From NCBI RefSeq assembly GCF_021245735.1, contig NZ_JAJISB010000010.1:1-64000 (forward strand): a DNA stretch of 64,000 nucleotides. The letters are read 5' to 3'. The position numbers and the translations under genes were made by a program. The notes below the pieces were generated by a model. The model searched no databases. It saw only the letters and a list, made by a program, of their open reading frames with translations, and had not been told where the DNA came from. The stretch comes from Brevibacillus daliensis (GTDB lineage Bacteria > Bacillota > Bacilli > Brevibacillales > Brevibacillaceae). Shown piece after piece: positions 17,123 to 25,184 of the stretch (position 1 is the first letter of the stretch; the number at the start of each line of letters is the position of its first letter).

Positions 17123-17246
17123 TCATGACATCCTTTCATAATCCCTAAAAAAACACAGAAAGAGCCTGCTTTTGGCAGGCTCCTCCGGTTCTTACAGAAA
17201 TTTAATTGTTATGTACCAGTATAGCATATGACACTATTCGACACAA
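17123..17246 (-). promoter_or_regulatory. Antiporter promoter and structured leader
   Basis: On minus, TTGTGT (17246-17241), a 17-base spacer and TATACT (17223-17218) form a good promoter. The transcript of about 90 bases before the GTG contains a perfect eight-pair hairpin, GAGCCTGC-CAAAA-GCAGGCTC (17182-17162), followed by a T-rich stretch ending in seven T, which looks like an intrinsic terminator. The short upstream part contains AAGAACCGGAGGAGCC, which overlaps the hairpin foot. This is the layout of an attenuator or small riboswitch. The hairpin could instead end the phosphatase transcript that stops at 17287. Confidence 0.5.
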
Positions 17247-17286
17247 CGAACATACACAGATGGAAAAATTTTATCGATAAAATAAA

Positions 17287-17829
17287 TTATCCTATCCACA
17301 ACCGTTGAACGGAAGCTCCATTATCCTCATACGAGATGATGTATACATCAGGATTACTCATTGTCTGCCATTCGTTAAATCCATATGTCTCATCAACGTG
17401 TGAAAGAAGCAGGGTTATCAAATTGCCATGCGAGACAAGCACGACGTTCTGCGATTCGCTATGTAATACTTCCTGTAACACGGAAGCGGCACGATTCATG
17501 GCTACATTACTTGACTCTCCTCCCTGATAACAGAGGTCTCGATCCTCAAAGGTTTTTTGGAGCATCGCCAACCAATCTGGGTGACTCTCCCCTATTAGAA
17601 CTCTTTCTTGAAGTCTATCATCGGTCAAAATGTCTATCCCTGATCGAGTAGCAAAGGGTTCAATGGTTCGATATGCCCTTTCAAACGGGCTGGAAATAAC
17701 TGAATCGATGTTTTTATGATGAAGAAAATCAGCTAGTTTCTCTGCTTGCTCTATTCCCGATTCAGTTAGTTTTGCCTCTGCCTCTTGTCCTGTAGCTTTA
17801 CAATGACGAACAATATAGATGTTTTTCAT
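17287..17829 (-). CDS. Histidine phosphatase family protein
   Basis: A 180-residue phosphoglycerate-mutase-like phosphatase. The catalytic motif is IVRHCKATG at residues 6-14 (RHC in place of the commoner RHG), with a second arginine in SSPFERAYRT (about residue 55), and the second histidine in VVLVSHGNLI near residue 135. The family removes phosphate from small metabolites or proteins; the substrate is unknown. GAGGAG precedes the start. It follows an acetyltransferase gene by 32 bases and may be co-transcribed with it. Confidence 0.82.
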   Translation of the reverse strand: MKNIYIVRHCKATGQEAEAKLTESGIEQAEKLADFLHHKNIDSVISSPFERAYRTIEPFATRSGIDILTDDRLQERVLIGESHPDWLAMLQKTFEDRDLCYQGGESSNVAMNRAASVLQEVLHSESQNVVLVSHGNLITLLLSHVDETYGFNEWQTMSNPDVYIISYEDNGASVQRLWIG

Positions 17830-17861
17830 ATACCTTTGCTTCTCTCCTCTCAGGTTCCATG

Positions 17862-18317
17862 TTAGAGATGTAACTCCATTGATTCCTTGGATAGGGTAAA
17901 GTCGTTTCTCGTATAAAATTCTACACTTTCATCACTTGGCCACACGATCAGAAATTCCAGCTTCCTATTTGTCGCCCAGTCTTTTACTGCTGTAAGCAAG
18001 TTACTTCCTATGCCTTTATTTCTAAAAGGTGGTCTTGTATACACATTAGTCATAAAACCATAGGGGTATGTTGTTCGCCCGGGCCTTGGGACCTTTTCTA
18101 TTAGTTCCACATAAATGTGCGACACTACCATATGATCGATCTCAGCTACCCAGATTCTCCATTTGTTTCCGTTGATTGCTTGAAGAAGGAACTCCCGGCA
18201 CTCATCTTGAAAAGGTTCCCACTTATCTGCTGTCACAGAATCATTATGTTCGAGGGTGAAATTCCATCTCATTTCAATGAGTTGTTCGATATCATCATGA
18301 GTAGCCATACGTATCAT
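17862..18317 (-). CDS. GNAT family N-acetyltransferase
   Basis: A 151-residue GNAT-fold protein. The acetyl-CoA-binding region reads TRPPFRNKGIGSNLLTAVKDWA (about residues 93-114), followed by LIVWPSDESVEFYTRNDF, the usual C-terminal strand and helix. GGGAGG lies eight bases before the ATG. Its acceptor is not known. It is the first gene of a likely pair with the phosphatase gene. Confidence 0.83.
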   Translation of the reverse strand: MIRMATHDDIEQLIEMRWNFTLEHNDSVTADKWEPFQDECREFLLQAINGNKWRIWVAEIDHMVVSHIYVELIEKVPRPGRTTYPYGFMTNVYTRPPFRNKGIGSNLLTAVKDWATNRKLEFLIVWPSDESVEFYTRNDFTLSKESMELHL

Positions 18318-18414
18318 AAAGGACCTCCCATATTTCTTGCTATTTCAAACACATGGGAATTCTTCAACAAATACGAAAAATCCTTCAAGTAGATTATGCT
18401 GCGATATCCTTTTG

Positions 18415-20784
18415 CTACTCTATCAATTTCTTCTCTATCTCTTTATATTTGGTAATATCATTGGAGCATAATAAACATACCTCTGAATTATCGTTCCATT
18501 TTATCCACGATGCCGTCGTACTCGTCCACATGTTATAGACATGATTATACAGTTCTACCGTATAATTGTTCTTATTACTCTTCTCCAATTCCTGCATCGG
18601 ACACTGCTCACAAGGTGCTTCTCTTCCATCAAAAAATACTTCATAGCATAATTTCCCCACCATAGAGCCTGAAACGAGATCTGGCGTTTTTTTATTGATG
18701 AATAATAACTCATACGTGTTTTTGTTAATTACATATGCCCAGCTATTTAAATTGTCCAAAATAGACTGTGAGATTTGAAAAGACTGGATCGCCCTGTCCT
18801 GTGCACGTTTTTTCAGCAAGAATGTATCCAGGATTTCAGCTATACAGGTAAGTGAATTTATCTCTTCCTTGGTCCACATCCGTGCTCCTGTACAGTCATC
18901 AAAACCTACGAATCCTTTGAACATACCATCATGAATCACTTCACACTGTAAAAGGGATTGTACTCCTTGAGGTTCCGCGATTTCATGTAAATGTTTCGGT
19001 AAAGATGTAATATCGCTACAATAAAATATCCCGCTTTCGTTAAAGTTAGCTGAATAATCCCTAAGTTGACTGTTACATATATTTTGCATGCTTTCTTTTA
19101 CGGATGAAATACCTTCCTTACACCATTCAAAGGTATTGTTGCAATCCAGATTATTCTCGGTATTTTCAAATACATAGACGCGACTAACGTTATAATGACG
19201 ACCCGTTATTTCTAATATCAAATGAATAGCCTTATAAATATCTTTTGTCTCATTCAGTATTTTAAATATATATTCAATAATGTTTTCCTTAAACGATTTT
19301 TGATGTCCGTCCTGTTGTATACTCAGATTCTTTACCTCTTCGATATAATGCGCATCTTTTAGCCCCGCATGAAACATACAGTAGGAATCTTTTCCTTGTT
19401 TTTTTGCGAAATACAATGCGCTATCCGCATTTCTAAAAAGCTCTGTATAACTCTCTCCATGTTCTGGATACAATGCAATTCCTACACTGCCTGAAATCTT
19501 GTAATTTCGCTTTTCACCAGCGTACGTACGTCTGAACTCATCCATCAGTTTATCTGCACTTTTGGTAATTACTTCAGGGGAATTATTACCTTTCAAGAAA
19601 ACAACAAACTCGTCTCCACCTATCCTACCTATAATATCTGTAGAGCGGAAAAGTTTTTGAATTTTCTCAGCTATATCAGTAAGTACCGCATCCCCAAACA
19701 AATGGCCCAGGTTATCATTAACTGCCTTAAAGTTGTCTAGATCAATGATCATAAGTGCACCCTTCTTGTCTGTGTCACTTCTATTGATATATTCGTTAAT
19801 CGCCATTTCGGTGTGCATCTTATTCGTTAAGCCTGTGAGACCATCCTTTTGAGAAAGCTTTTGCATTTCCAGATCTTTTTTCTTTTTTTCATTTATATTT
19901 TTGATGCTACCAATTAACTTCGTACACATTCCTGTGGAATCTTTAATCGGAACCATAGTAGCACGTACCCAAATATATCCATGCTCTATATTCTTAATAC
20001 GGTAGTCTAAGGTTAGGACTTCGTTCCCTTCCTGAATAGATTGTTTCATATGTTCAAGATTTAATAACTGCATGAAATTTTCTCTATCCTCTGGATGAAC
20101 GATCGTCATGCCTAGCGTAAATACAGCCTTCCAATATCTACTGTTAAATGGAACTTGATATAAATTTGTAAATTTTTGTTCATCAACAATTACCTTCTCA
20201 CTAGTGAGATCTATCTCAAAGACCACATCGTTTGTTGCTTCCAACGCAAATTTATATCTTTTTTCACTCTCAAGAAACTTCTCATTCAATCTTTCCAGCT
20301 CTTCCGTCTTTTCTCTGATCACCTTTTTAAATATTTCATTGCCTTGATTTGAAACATTTCTAGGGAAAAATTCATCTTCTCCCTGAGCAACATTAGGAAT
20401 AGAAAAATGTAGATGTCGAATTTTCATAATGCCTTTTCTCAAGGTACATACCAACGAGAATCTGATGTGCATATCCATTACAATTACATTTTCTGAATCC
20501 TCTTTTACATGCAATATTCCAAACACAATACAGCTTTCATCCGTTATCGGGATGACATCATACCACTCTTCTAAAATGACAAAATGGCCATAAAACCCGG
20601 ATTTCTCTGCCTCCAATAGCCTAATGGCATCTGAATAATTTCTACATATTTCCTTAATACCAGTTCCAATCCAGGTAATATGTGAATCCATCATTTGTAG
20701 AACCTTATCAAAATCACGTTTCACCAAATAGGTATAGGTAAAATTCTTAGCTAATTCGATGGCTTGCCCAGTAATTACTGTCAT
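18415..20784 (-). CDS. Diguanylate cyclase with SnoaL-like, PAS, GGDEF, GAF and PAS domains
   Basis: A large cytosolic signalling protein of about 789 residues. I place the start at ATG 20784 because GGGGAG lies seven bases upstream; an ATG at 20850 has no ribosome site. Domain order: a SnoaL/NTF2-like sensor (1-135), a coiled-coil linker, a PAS domain (about 175-300), a GGDEF domain with the intact catalytic motif RIGGDEF near residue 385, a GAF domain (about 510-660), and a C-terminal PAS-like domain with a CEQCP pair. No transmembrane segment is seen. It should make c-di-GMP in response to several inputs. No EAL or HD-GYP partner is nearby. It is a single-gene unit. Confidence 0.85.
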   Translation of the reverse strand: MTVITGQAIELAKNFTYTYLVKRDFDKVLQMMDSHITWIGTGIKEICRNYSDAIRLLEAEKSGFYGHFVILEEWYDVIPITDESCIVFGILHVKEDSENVIVMDMHIRFSLVCTLRKGIMKIRHLHFSIPNVAQGEDEFFPRNVSNQGNEIFKKVIREKTEELERLNEKFLESEKRYKFALEATNDVVFEIDLTSEKVIVDEQKFTNLYQVPFNSRYWKAVFTLGMTIVHPEDRENFMQLLNLEHMKQSIQEGNEVLTLDYRIKNIEHGYIWVRATMVPIKDSTGMCTKLIGSIKNINEKKKKDLEMQKLSQKDGLTGLTNKMHTEMAINEYINRSDTDKKGALMIIDLDNFKAVNDNLGHLFGDAVLTDIAEKIQKLFRSTDIIGRIGGDEFVVFLKGNNSPEVITKSADKLMDEFRRTYAGEKRNYKISGSVGIALYPEHGESYTELFRNADSALYFAKKQGKDSYCMFHAGLKDAHYIEEVKNLSIQQDGHQKSFKENIIEYIFKILNETKDIYKAIHLILEITGRHYNVSRVYVFENTENNLDCNNTFEWCKEGISSVKESMQNICNSQLRDYSANFNESGIFYCSDITSLPKHLHEIAEPQGVQSLLQCEVIHDGMFKGFVGFDDCTGARMWTKEEINSLTCIAEILDTFLLKKRAQDRAIQSFQISQSILDNLNSWAYVINKNTYELLFINKKTPDLVSGSMVGKLCYEVFFDGREAPCEQCPMQELEKSNKNNYTVELYNHVYNMWTSTTASWIKWNDNSEVCLLCSNDITKYKEIEKKLIE

Positions 20785-21063
20785 AAATGATCTCCCCAAA
20801 TCTTCTATACTTACGTTCATTAGTTGACTGTAGTAAAATACATTTATCATTTTGAGTGGATAGATACTATTCTCACTATTTCATATATATATATTAATTA
20901 TAACGAACAATAATAATAGGTACTAAATAACTATTGACAAATTAATAAATACATAAAATATCAATTACAGCGGCACTGCGTTACAGAAACAAAGCGTCTT
21001 ATATAGAACTTTATGCCTAATCACCTCTTATTAACTTACAATAAAGCTTTAGGGAGTGAATAT

Positions 21064-21546
21064 ATGCACATTAGAAAATATAGCAGCGCAGATATTGATC
21101 AAATCCTTACTTTGTTTTTTGAGACAGTACATACGATCAATGCACGAGATTATTCTGCTGAACAAGTAATGGCCTAGGCTCCATTCAATGAAATAAGAAA
21201 AAAGAAAGAAATCTGGAATGAGTCTTTTCATACCAACATCACGTATGTAGTTGAAAGAAACGATCAGATCATTGGATTTGGTGACCTGACCCACACAGGT
21301 TATGTAGACCGACTTTATGTTCACAAAAGCTATCAGGGTCAAGGAGTAGCTTCCTCCCTAATAAACAAGCTAGAAGCTGAGGCATTACGTTTAGCTCTGG
21401 ATGAAATGAATACAGACGCGAGTATTACTGCTAAGCCTTTCTTTGAGCATCATGGTTTTCAACTCATTCAAGCTCAATCTGTAGAACGTCGGGGAGTAGT
21501 TATGGTTAATTACAAGATGAGGAAAAAATTATTCAAAACCTTTTAA
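21064..21546 (+). pseudogene. GNAT acetyltransferase interrupted by an amber codon
   Basis: Reading from ATG 21064 (TTAGGGAG upstream) gives a GNAT protein of about 160 residues: MHIRKYSSADIDQILTLFF at the N terminus, YVDRLYVHKSYQGQGVASSL as acetyl-CoA site, and a normal end at 21546. Codon 38 (21175-21177) is TAG in the context VMA*APFNE, where relatives usually carry tryptophan (TGG), so a single G-to-A change explains it. The rest of the frame is open and intact, which suggests recent inactivation or a sequencing error. Confidence 0.8.
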
Positions 21547-21590
21547 GGTCCTGCCTAGCTAGAGAATGAGAAAAGTCCTTTATTAAAATC

Positions 21591-21630
21591 AAAAAAAAAT
21601 GCACTCACCATCTGCTGATGGAGCGCATTT
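21591..21630 (-). terminator. Terminator of the HicB-like gene
   Basis: On minus, AAATGCGCTCCATC pairs imperfectly with GATGGTGAGTGCATT and is followed by nine T. It lies about 40 bases past the stop at 21668. Confidence 0.75.
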
Positions 21631-21667
21631 TCCTACGTTATAATCCTGACATGATTACCGAAAAACC

Positions 21668-22090
21668 CTATTCTTTTGAATCGTTATGATGCACGATGTG
21701 TAATTGTTCAATCAGTGCATTTTGTAACACTCTTGATAAATTAATTCCTTCTCGTTCAGCAGTCGTGTATAACCAATCTGGAATACATACTGATGCCTTA
21801 ACAAATTTGCTATTCATTTTTTCCCTTACTGCATCCATATAGACGGTAACAAGCAATGGAACCTGATTTTCCTCAAGTGTAAGCTCAGTTATTGAAGAGG
21901 GAATCGGTATATCATCTTTATCCATTTCCATCACGTACAAATAAGGTCCCAAAACTTCCTTACTGGTGGCGAGGGCCTCTTCTGTAGTTTTAACACTCGA
22001 GAAACAGCCAGGTAAATCAGGGTACTCAATCAAGATGCCATCCTCAGCATATGATAAAACCGCAATGAAAGAATAGCTTTCTGGTAGCAT
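21668..22090 (-). CDS. HicB-like antitoxin family protein, orphan
   Basis: A 140-residue protein. The N-terminal half has the HicB/partial-RNase-H-like pattern EDGILIEYPDLPGCFSSV followed by TTEEAL; the C-terminal part (FVKASVCIPDWLYTTAEREGINLSRVLQNAL) looks like a ribbon-helix-helix DNA-binding domain. HicB antitoxins normally pair with a HicA mRNA interferase of about 60 residues. I see no HicA-like frame on either side: upstream is a promoter region and downstream a terminator. GGAGGG precedes the ATG. It may act as a lone regulator or act on a distant toxin. Confidence 0.8.
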   Translation of the reverse strand: MLPESYSFIAVLSYAEDGILIEYPDLPGCFSSVKTTEEALATSKEVLGPYLYVMEMDKDDIPIPSSITELTLEENQVPLLVTVYMDAVREKMNSKFVKASVCIPDWLYTTAEREGINLSRVLQNALIEQLHIVHHNDSKE

Positions 22091-22255
22091 AAAAGCCCTC
22101 CATTCTAAATTGATTGTACGAAAGAAAAAATGATGACACTACATTTCATACAGCGTTTATTTTGTTTTACAATTTAATTTTACTACGGAAAAAATTTGTT
22201 GAAGTATCAATAAATGATTGATTTTATGAACATTATTTATACTGATGTTCATAGC

Positions 22256-22333
22256 TTACCCAAAGGTAATCGAAACCTTCCCTTTCCCATTTTTGTACGT
22301 AACACTCCCCAATGCACCGTTGATCATTGTCAT
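22256..22333 (-). CDS. Possible 25-residue peptide
   Basis: A short frame, MTMINGALGSVTYKNGKGKV..., with a convincing ribosome site (AAGGGAG, six to seven bases before ATG). It is basic and has no hydrophobic core. It lies between the terminator of the ankyrin gene and the HicB-like gene on the same strand. No family is recognised and no separate promoter is obvious, so chance remains likely. Confidence 0.3.
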   Translation of the reverse strand: MTMINGALGSVTYKNGKGKVSITFG

Positions 22334-22364
22334 TTGTGACTCCCTTCTCTCATGTCCATCATAG

Positions 22365-22413
22365 AAAAAAAGATAGAGCAACAGCGGTTAATCTGTCAGC
22401 TCTATCTTTTTTT
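22365..22413. terminator. Bidirectional terminator of the ankyrin gene
   Basis: AGATAGAGC and GCTCTATCT form the stem around a loop of about 19 bases, with T- or A-runs of seven on both sides. It lies just past the ankyrin gene stop at 22431. Confidence 0.75.
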
Positions 22414-22430
22414 CTAGATTATATATTTTT

Positions 22431-22940
22431 TCAATATTCCTTCAATAATGCAACTACTTTTTCATTACCCTGTTCCAAGGCGATAGATAAGGCAGTTTGT
22501 CCGGTTGCACTTTTCGCATGTACGTCTGCACCATAATCGATCAAAATCTGAATCAATTCAATACTATCAACATGAAAGGCTGCTACTTGTAAGCAGGTTT
22601 GATCATTACTATCCCTAATATTTGGATCTGCCTGATTATGTAGCAATAAGTTGATAACATCTAAATTCCGCTCCCCAGCAATCGCCGCATGCAATGCCGT
22701 ATTAGATGGAATGAAAGAAATAGTGGAATGAGAAATCGCATTAACATCTGCTCCATGATCCAGCAGTACTTTAACAGCATCTGCGTTACCAAAATGAGCT
22801 GCATAGCCAAGAAGGGTAAGACCATCCTTGTTTTCTGTATTGGCAAATTCAGGCTGAGTCTCTACTAATTCTTGTAGACTGGAAGAATCACCTGATTCTG
22901 CTGCTTGAAATAGTTTTTCAATCAATTGTTCCGGTTGCAT
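22431..22940 (-). CDS. Ankyrin repeat protein
   Basis: A 169-residue protein made almost entirely of ankyrin repeats: DGLTLLGYAAHFGNADAVKVLLDHGADVN, SNTALHAAIAGERNLDVINLLLHNQADPN, DQTCLQVAAFHVDSIELIQILIDYGADVH and a final TGQTALSIALEQGNEKVV. No signal peptide or other domain is present, so it is a cytosolic protein-binding module. GGGAGG precedes the ATG. Partners are unknown. Confidence 0.85.
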   Translation of the reverse strand: MQPEQLIEKLFQAAESGDSSSLQELVETQPEFANTENKDGLTLLGYAAHFGNADAVKVLLDHGADVNAISHSTISFIPSNTALHAAIAGERNLDVINLLLHNQADPNIRDSNDQTCLQVAAFHVDSIELIQILIDYGADVHAKSATGQTALSIALEQGNEKVVALLKEY

Positions 22941-23292
22941 CTACGTTTTCCTCCCTGATTTGTTTTAGCGTAGTTTCTACGTTTTACTTTTGTACACTAT
23001 CTGATCGATACTGCCATAACTATCATTAACTGTATAATTTAGACAAAAATACCGCAACCCCTTAACAAGGTAAATTCGGTTCCCTTTAGGAAGGGAATGA
23101 GATTGAAAGGATCTTCTTCAAGGAAGCGGATTAGAAACTGATTTATCTCCTAAAATGTTAATTCAGTTAATTACGAAATACCACAATAATCATTATTATT
23201 TTAAAAAAGTAATATTCTTAATTGACAAACAAAAATATGAAATCTATAATTCGATGCGTTAGGAAAAATACATATGAAAAGGAGTTTTCATC
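22941..23292 (+). promoter_or_regulatory. Promoter region of the secreted flavin reductase
   Basis: A near-perfect sigma-A promoter is present: TTGACA at 23222-23227, a 17-base spacer and TATAAT at 23245-23250. About 25 bases upstream of the -35 is an inverted repeat, AATAAT-C-ATTATT (23185-23197), which resembles half of a Fur/PerR-type box but is not a full match. The left 200 bases show nothing I can name; a stretch around 23095-23140 with TTGAAAG and TTAGAAAC endings recalls CRISPR-like repeats but is not repeated. Confidence 0.7.
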
Positions 23293-25047
23293 ATGAGGAA
23301 AGTACTAATAGTAATGCTTTGTGCGTTCATGTTCATTGCGATGTTAGCCGGGTGTGGCTCGACTGCTCCCGTTGTCAATGAAAATGCATTGTACAAAGCA
23401 GGCACATACGACGTAGAAGTAGATGGTCACAATGATAAGATCAAGCTTCAAGTCGTTGTTGATGACTCTACAATCAAAGAAATCAAAATTGTTGGACACA
23501 AAGAGTCAGCTGGTATTTCTGATGCTGCATTCGAAAAAATTCCAAAAGCAATCATCGATGGTCAAACACTTGCTGTTGATACTGTTTCTGGCGCCACTGT
23601 ATCAAGCAAAGCAATCATTGCAGGTGTGACTGAAGCATTGACTCAAGCTGGTGCTGATGTAGAAGCTCTCAAAAACAAAACAGCCGCTACTACAGAAGAT
23701 AAATCTACTAGAGAAGTGATTTCCAAAGAGGTTGACGTTGTTGTTGTCGGGGGCGGTGGAGCTGGTCTTTCTGCTGCAGCCACTGTCATTGAAAACAACG
23801 GTTCTGTCATTGTTCTAGAAAAAATGCCTGCACTTGGTGGAAACACAGTTCGTGCTGGTGGTGCATTTAACGCTCACGATCCTGAACTTCAAAAAGCACA
23901 AGGCATTGAAGATTCTTTCGAGCAATTTTATGAAGACACGTTTAAATCTGGTGACGAAAAAGCAGACCCTGCACTGGTAAAAATACTTACTCAAAAAGCA
24001 GGCGAAGCCAGAAACTGGATCATTGAGCAAGGCGGTCAGTTTAAAGACGAAATCTACATGGTTACAGGCTCTCTAAAAGAAAGAGCGAGAGATCCACTAG
24101 AAAACTCTCAAATGACTTACATTAACCCGTTAAAGAAAAAAATCGAAGACTCTAAAAACGAGATTCTACTAAATACAAAAGCAACTGAACTTATCATTGA
24201 GAATGACAAAGTTGTTGGGGTAAAAGCTGAAGATACTGAAACAGGCCAACAATATATTGTTAAGGGTAAAAATGGTGTAATCCTTGCTAGTGGTGGTTAT
24301 TCTGCTAATGAAGAGATGGTTGCAGAATTTAACAATGCTCCTAAACTTATTTCTTCTAACCATAGCGGTGCAACCGGTGATGGTATCGTAATGGCTAAAA
24401 AAATCGGTGCAGAACTAGTTGGTATGGAATATATTCAAATCCATCCTCGCGGTAACCCTAAATCAGGTCTAATCGCTAGCTACGGTGGTAATGCAACAAA
24501 CTCTATTTATGTAAATAAAGATGGCGACCGCTTTATTGACGAGCAAGGCAGACGTGACGTTGTTGCCAACTCCATTCTTGAGCAACCTGATAAAATGATG
24601 TACACCATCTACGATTCCGAGAGTGCTCCAAAAAGCGCTGAAGAAAATGTAACCAAAGGAAACATCATCAAAGCAGACACAATTGAAGATTTAGCAAAAG
24701 CAATCGGTTGTGATCCTGCAAAGTTAAAAACATCTGTAGACCGTTACAACACACTTGTTGACGGTGGAAAAGACCTAGACTTTAACAAGGCAAAACTTGA
24801 GAAAAAAATCACAAAGGCTCCTTTCTATGCAGTAAACTTAGTGCCAACCATTCACCATACCATGGGTGGTATTAAAATTGACACTCAAGCCAAAGTTATC
24901 AATACAGCTGGCAAGCCAATTGAAGGTCTCTATGCTGCTGGCGAAGTAACTGGCGGAATTCACGGTACGAACCGAGTGGGCGGAAATGCAATGGCTGACA
25001 CTGTTGTCTTCGGTAGAATTGCAGGTCAATCTGCCATGGGGAAATAA
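23293..25047 (+). CDS. Secreted FMN/FAD flavoprotein reductase (fumarate/urocanate reductase type)
   Basis: A 584-residue lipoprotein: signal peptide with lipobox MLAGC, an FMN-binding domain (about residues 35-115) containing the flavinylation motif DTVSGATVSS, whose threonine should carry covalent FMN added by ApbE, and a flavocytochrome-c-like FAD domain from about 135 (VVVVGGGGAGLSAAATVIE) to the C terminus (GGIHGTNRVGGNAMADTVVFGRIAG). This is the layout of cell-surface reductases that use fumarate, urocanate or related acceptors in anaerobic respiration. No haem motif is seen, so electrons must come from a membrane flavin or quinol system. The ribosome site AAAAGGAG and a strong promoter suggest high expression. 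No apbE gene is nearby. The acceptor is unknown. Confidence 0.87.
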   Translation: MRKVLIVMLCAFMFIAMLAGCGSTAPVVNENALYKAGTYDVEVDGHNDKIKLQVVVDDSTIKEIKIVGHKESAGISDAAFEKIPKAIIDGQTLAVDTVSGATVSSKAIIAGVTEALTQAGADVEALKNKTAATTEDKSTREVISKEVDVVVVGGGGAGLSAAATVIENNGSVIVLEKMPALGGNTVRAGGAFNAHDPELQKAQGIEDSFEQFYEDTFKSGDEKADPALVKILTQKAGEARNWIIEQGGQFKDEIYMVTGSLKERARDPLENSQMTYINPLKKKIEDSKNEILLNTKATELIIENDKVVGVKAEDTETGQQYIVKGKNGVILASGGYSANEEMVAEFNNAPKLISSNHSGATGDGIVMAKKIGAELVGMEYIQIHPRGNPKSGLIASYGGNATNSIYVNKDGDRFIDEQGRRDVVANSILEQPDKMMYTIYDSESAPKSAEENVTKGNIIKADTIEDLAKAIGCDPAKLKTSVDRYNTLVDGGKDLDFNKAKLEKKITKAPFYAVNLVPTIHHTMGGIKIDTQAKVINTAGKPIEGLYAAGEVTGGIHGTNRVGGNAMADTVVFGRIAGQSAMGK

Positions 25048-25058
25048 GTGTAATTGAC

Positions 25059-25101
25059 CACGGCACCTACTATTAGTGGGTGCCGTGACTTTATTTTTTT
25101 T
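25059..25101 (+). terminator. Terminator of the flavin reductase gene
   Basis: CACGGCACC and GGTGCCGTG form a nine-pair stem followed by ACTTTATTTTTTTT. It lies 12 bases after the stop codon. Confidence 0.9.
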
Positions 25102-25184
25102 GAGGCAGTACATGTCTTTCAGTGACCATTAGAAAATAGACCCCTGATTAATTCAGTAGACTACTCTTTACAAAATCGCTTACT

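Noticed and set aside
23060-23150. CRISPR-like sequence (AATGAGATTGAAAG and GGATTAGAAAC endings)
   Set aside because: The two stretches are not true repeats of each other, spacing is irregular, and no further copies or cas genes are seen.
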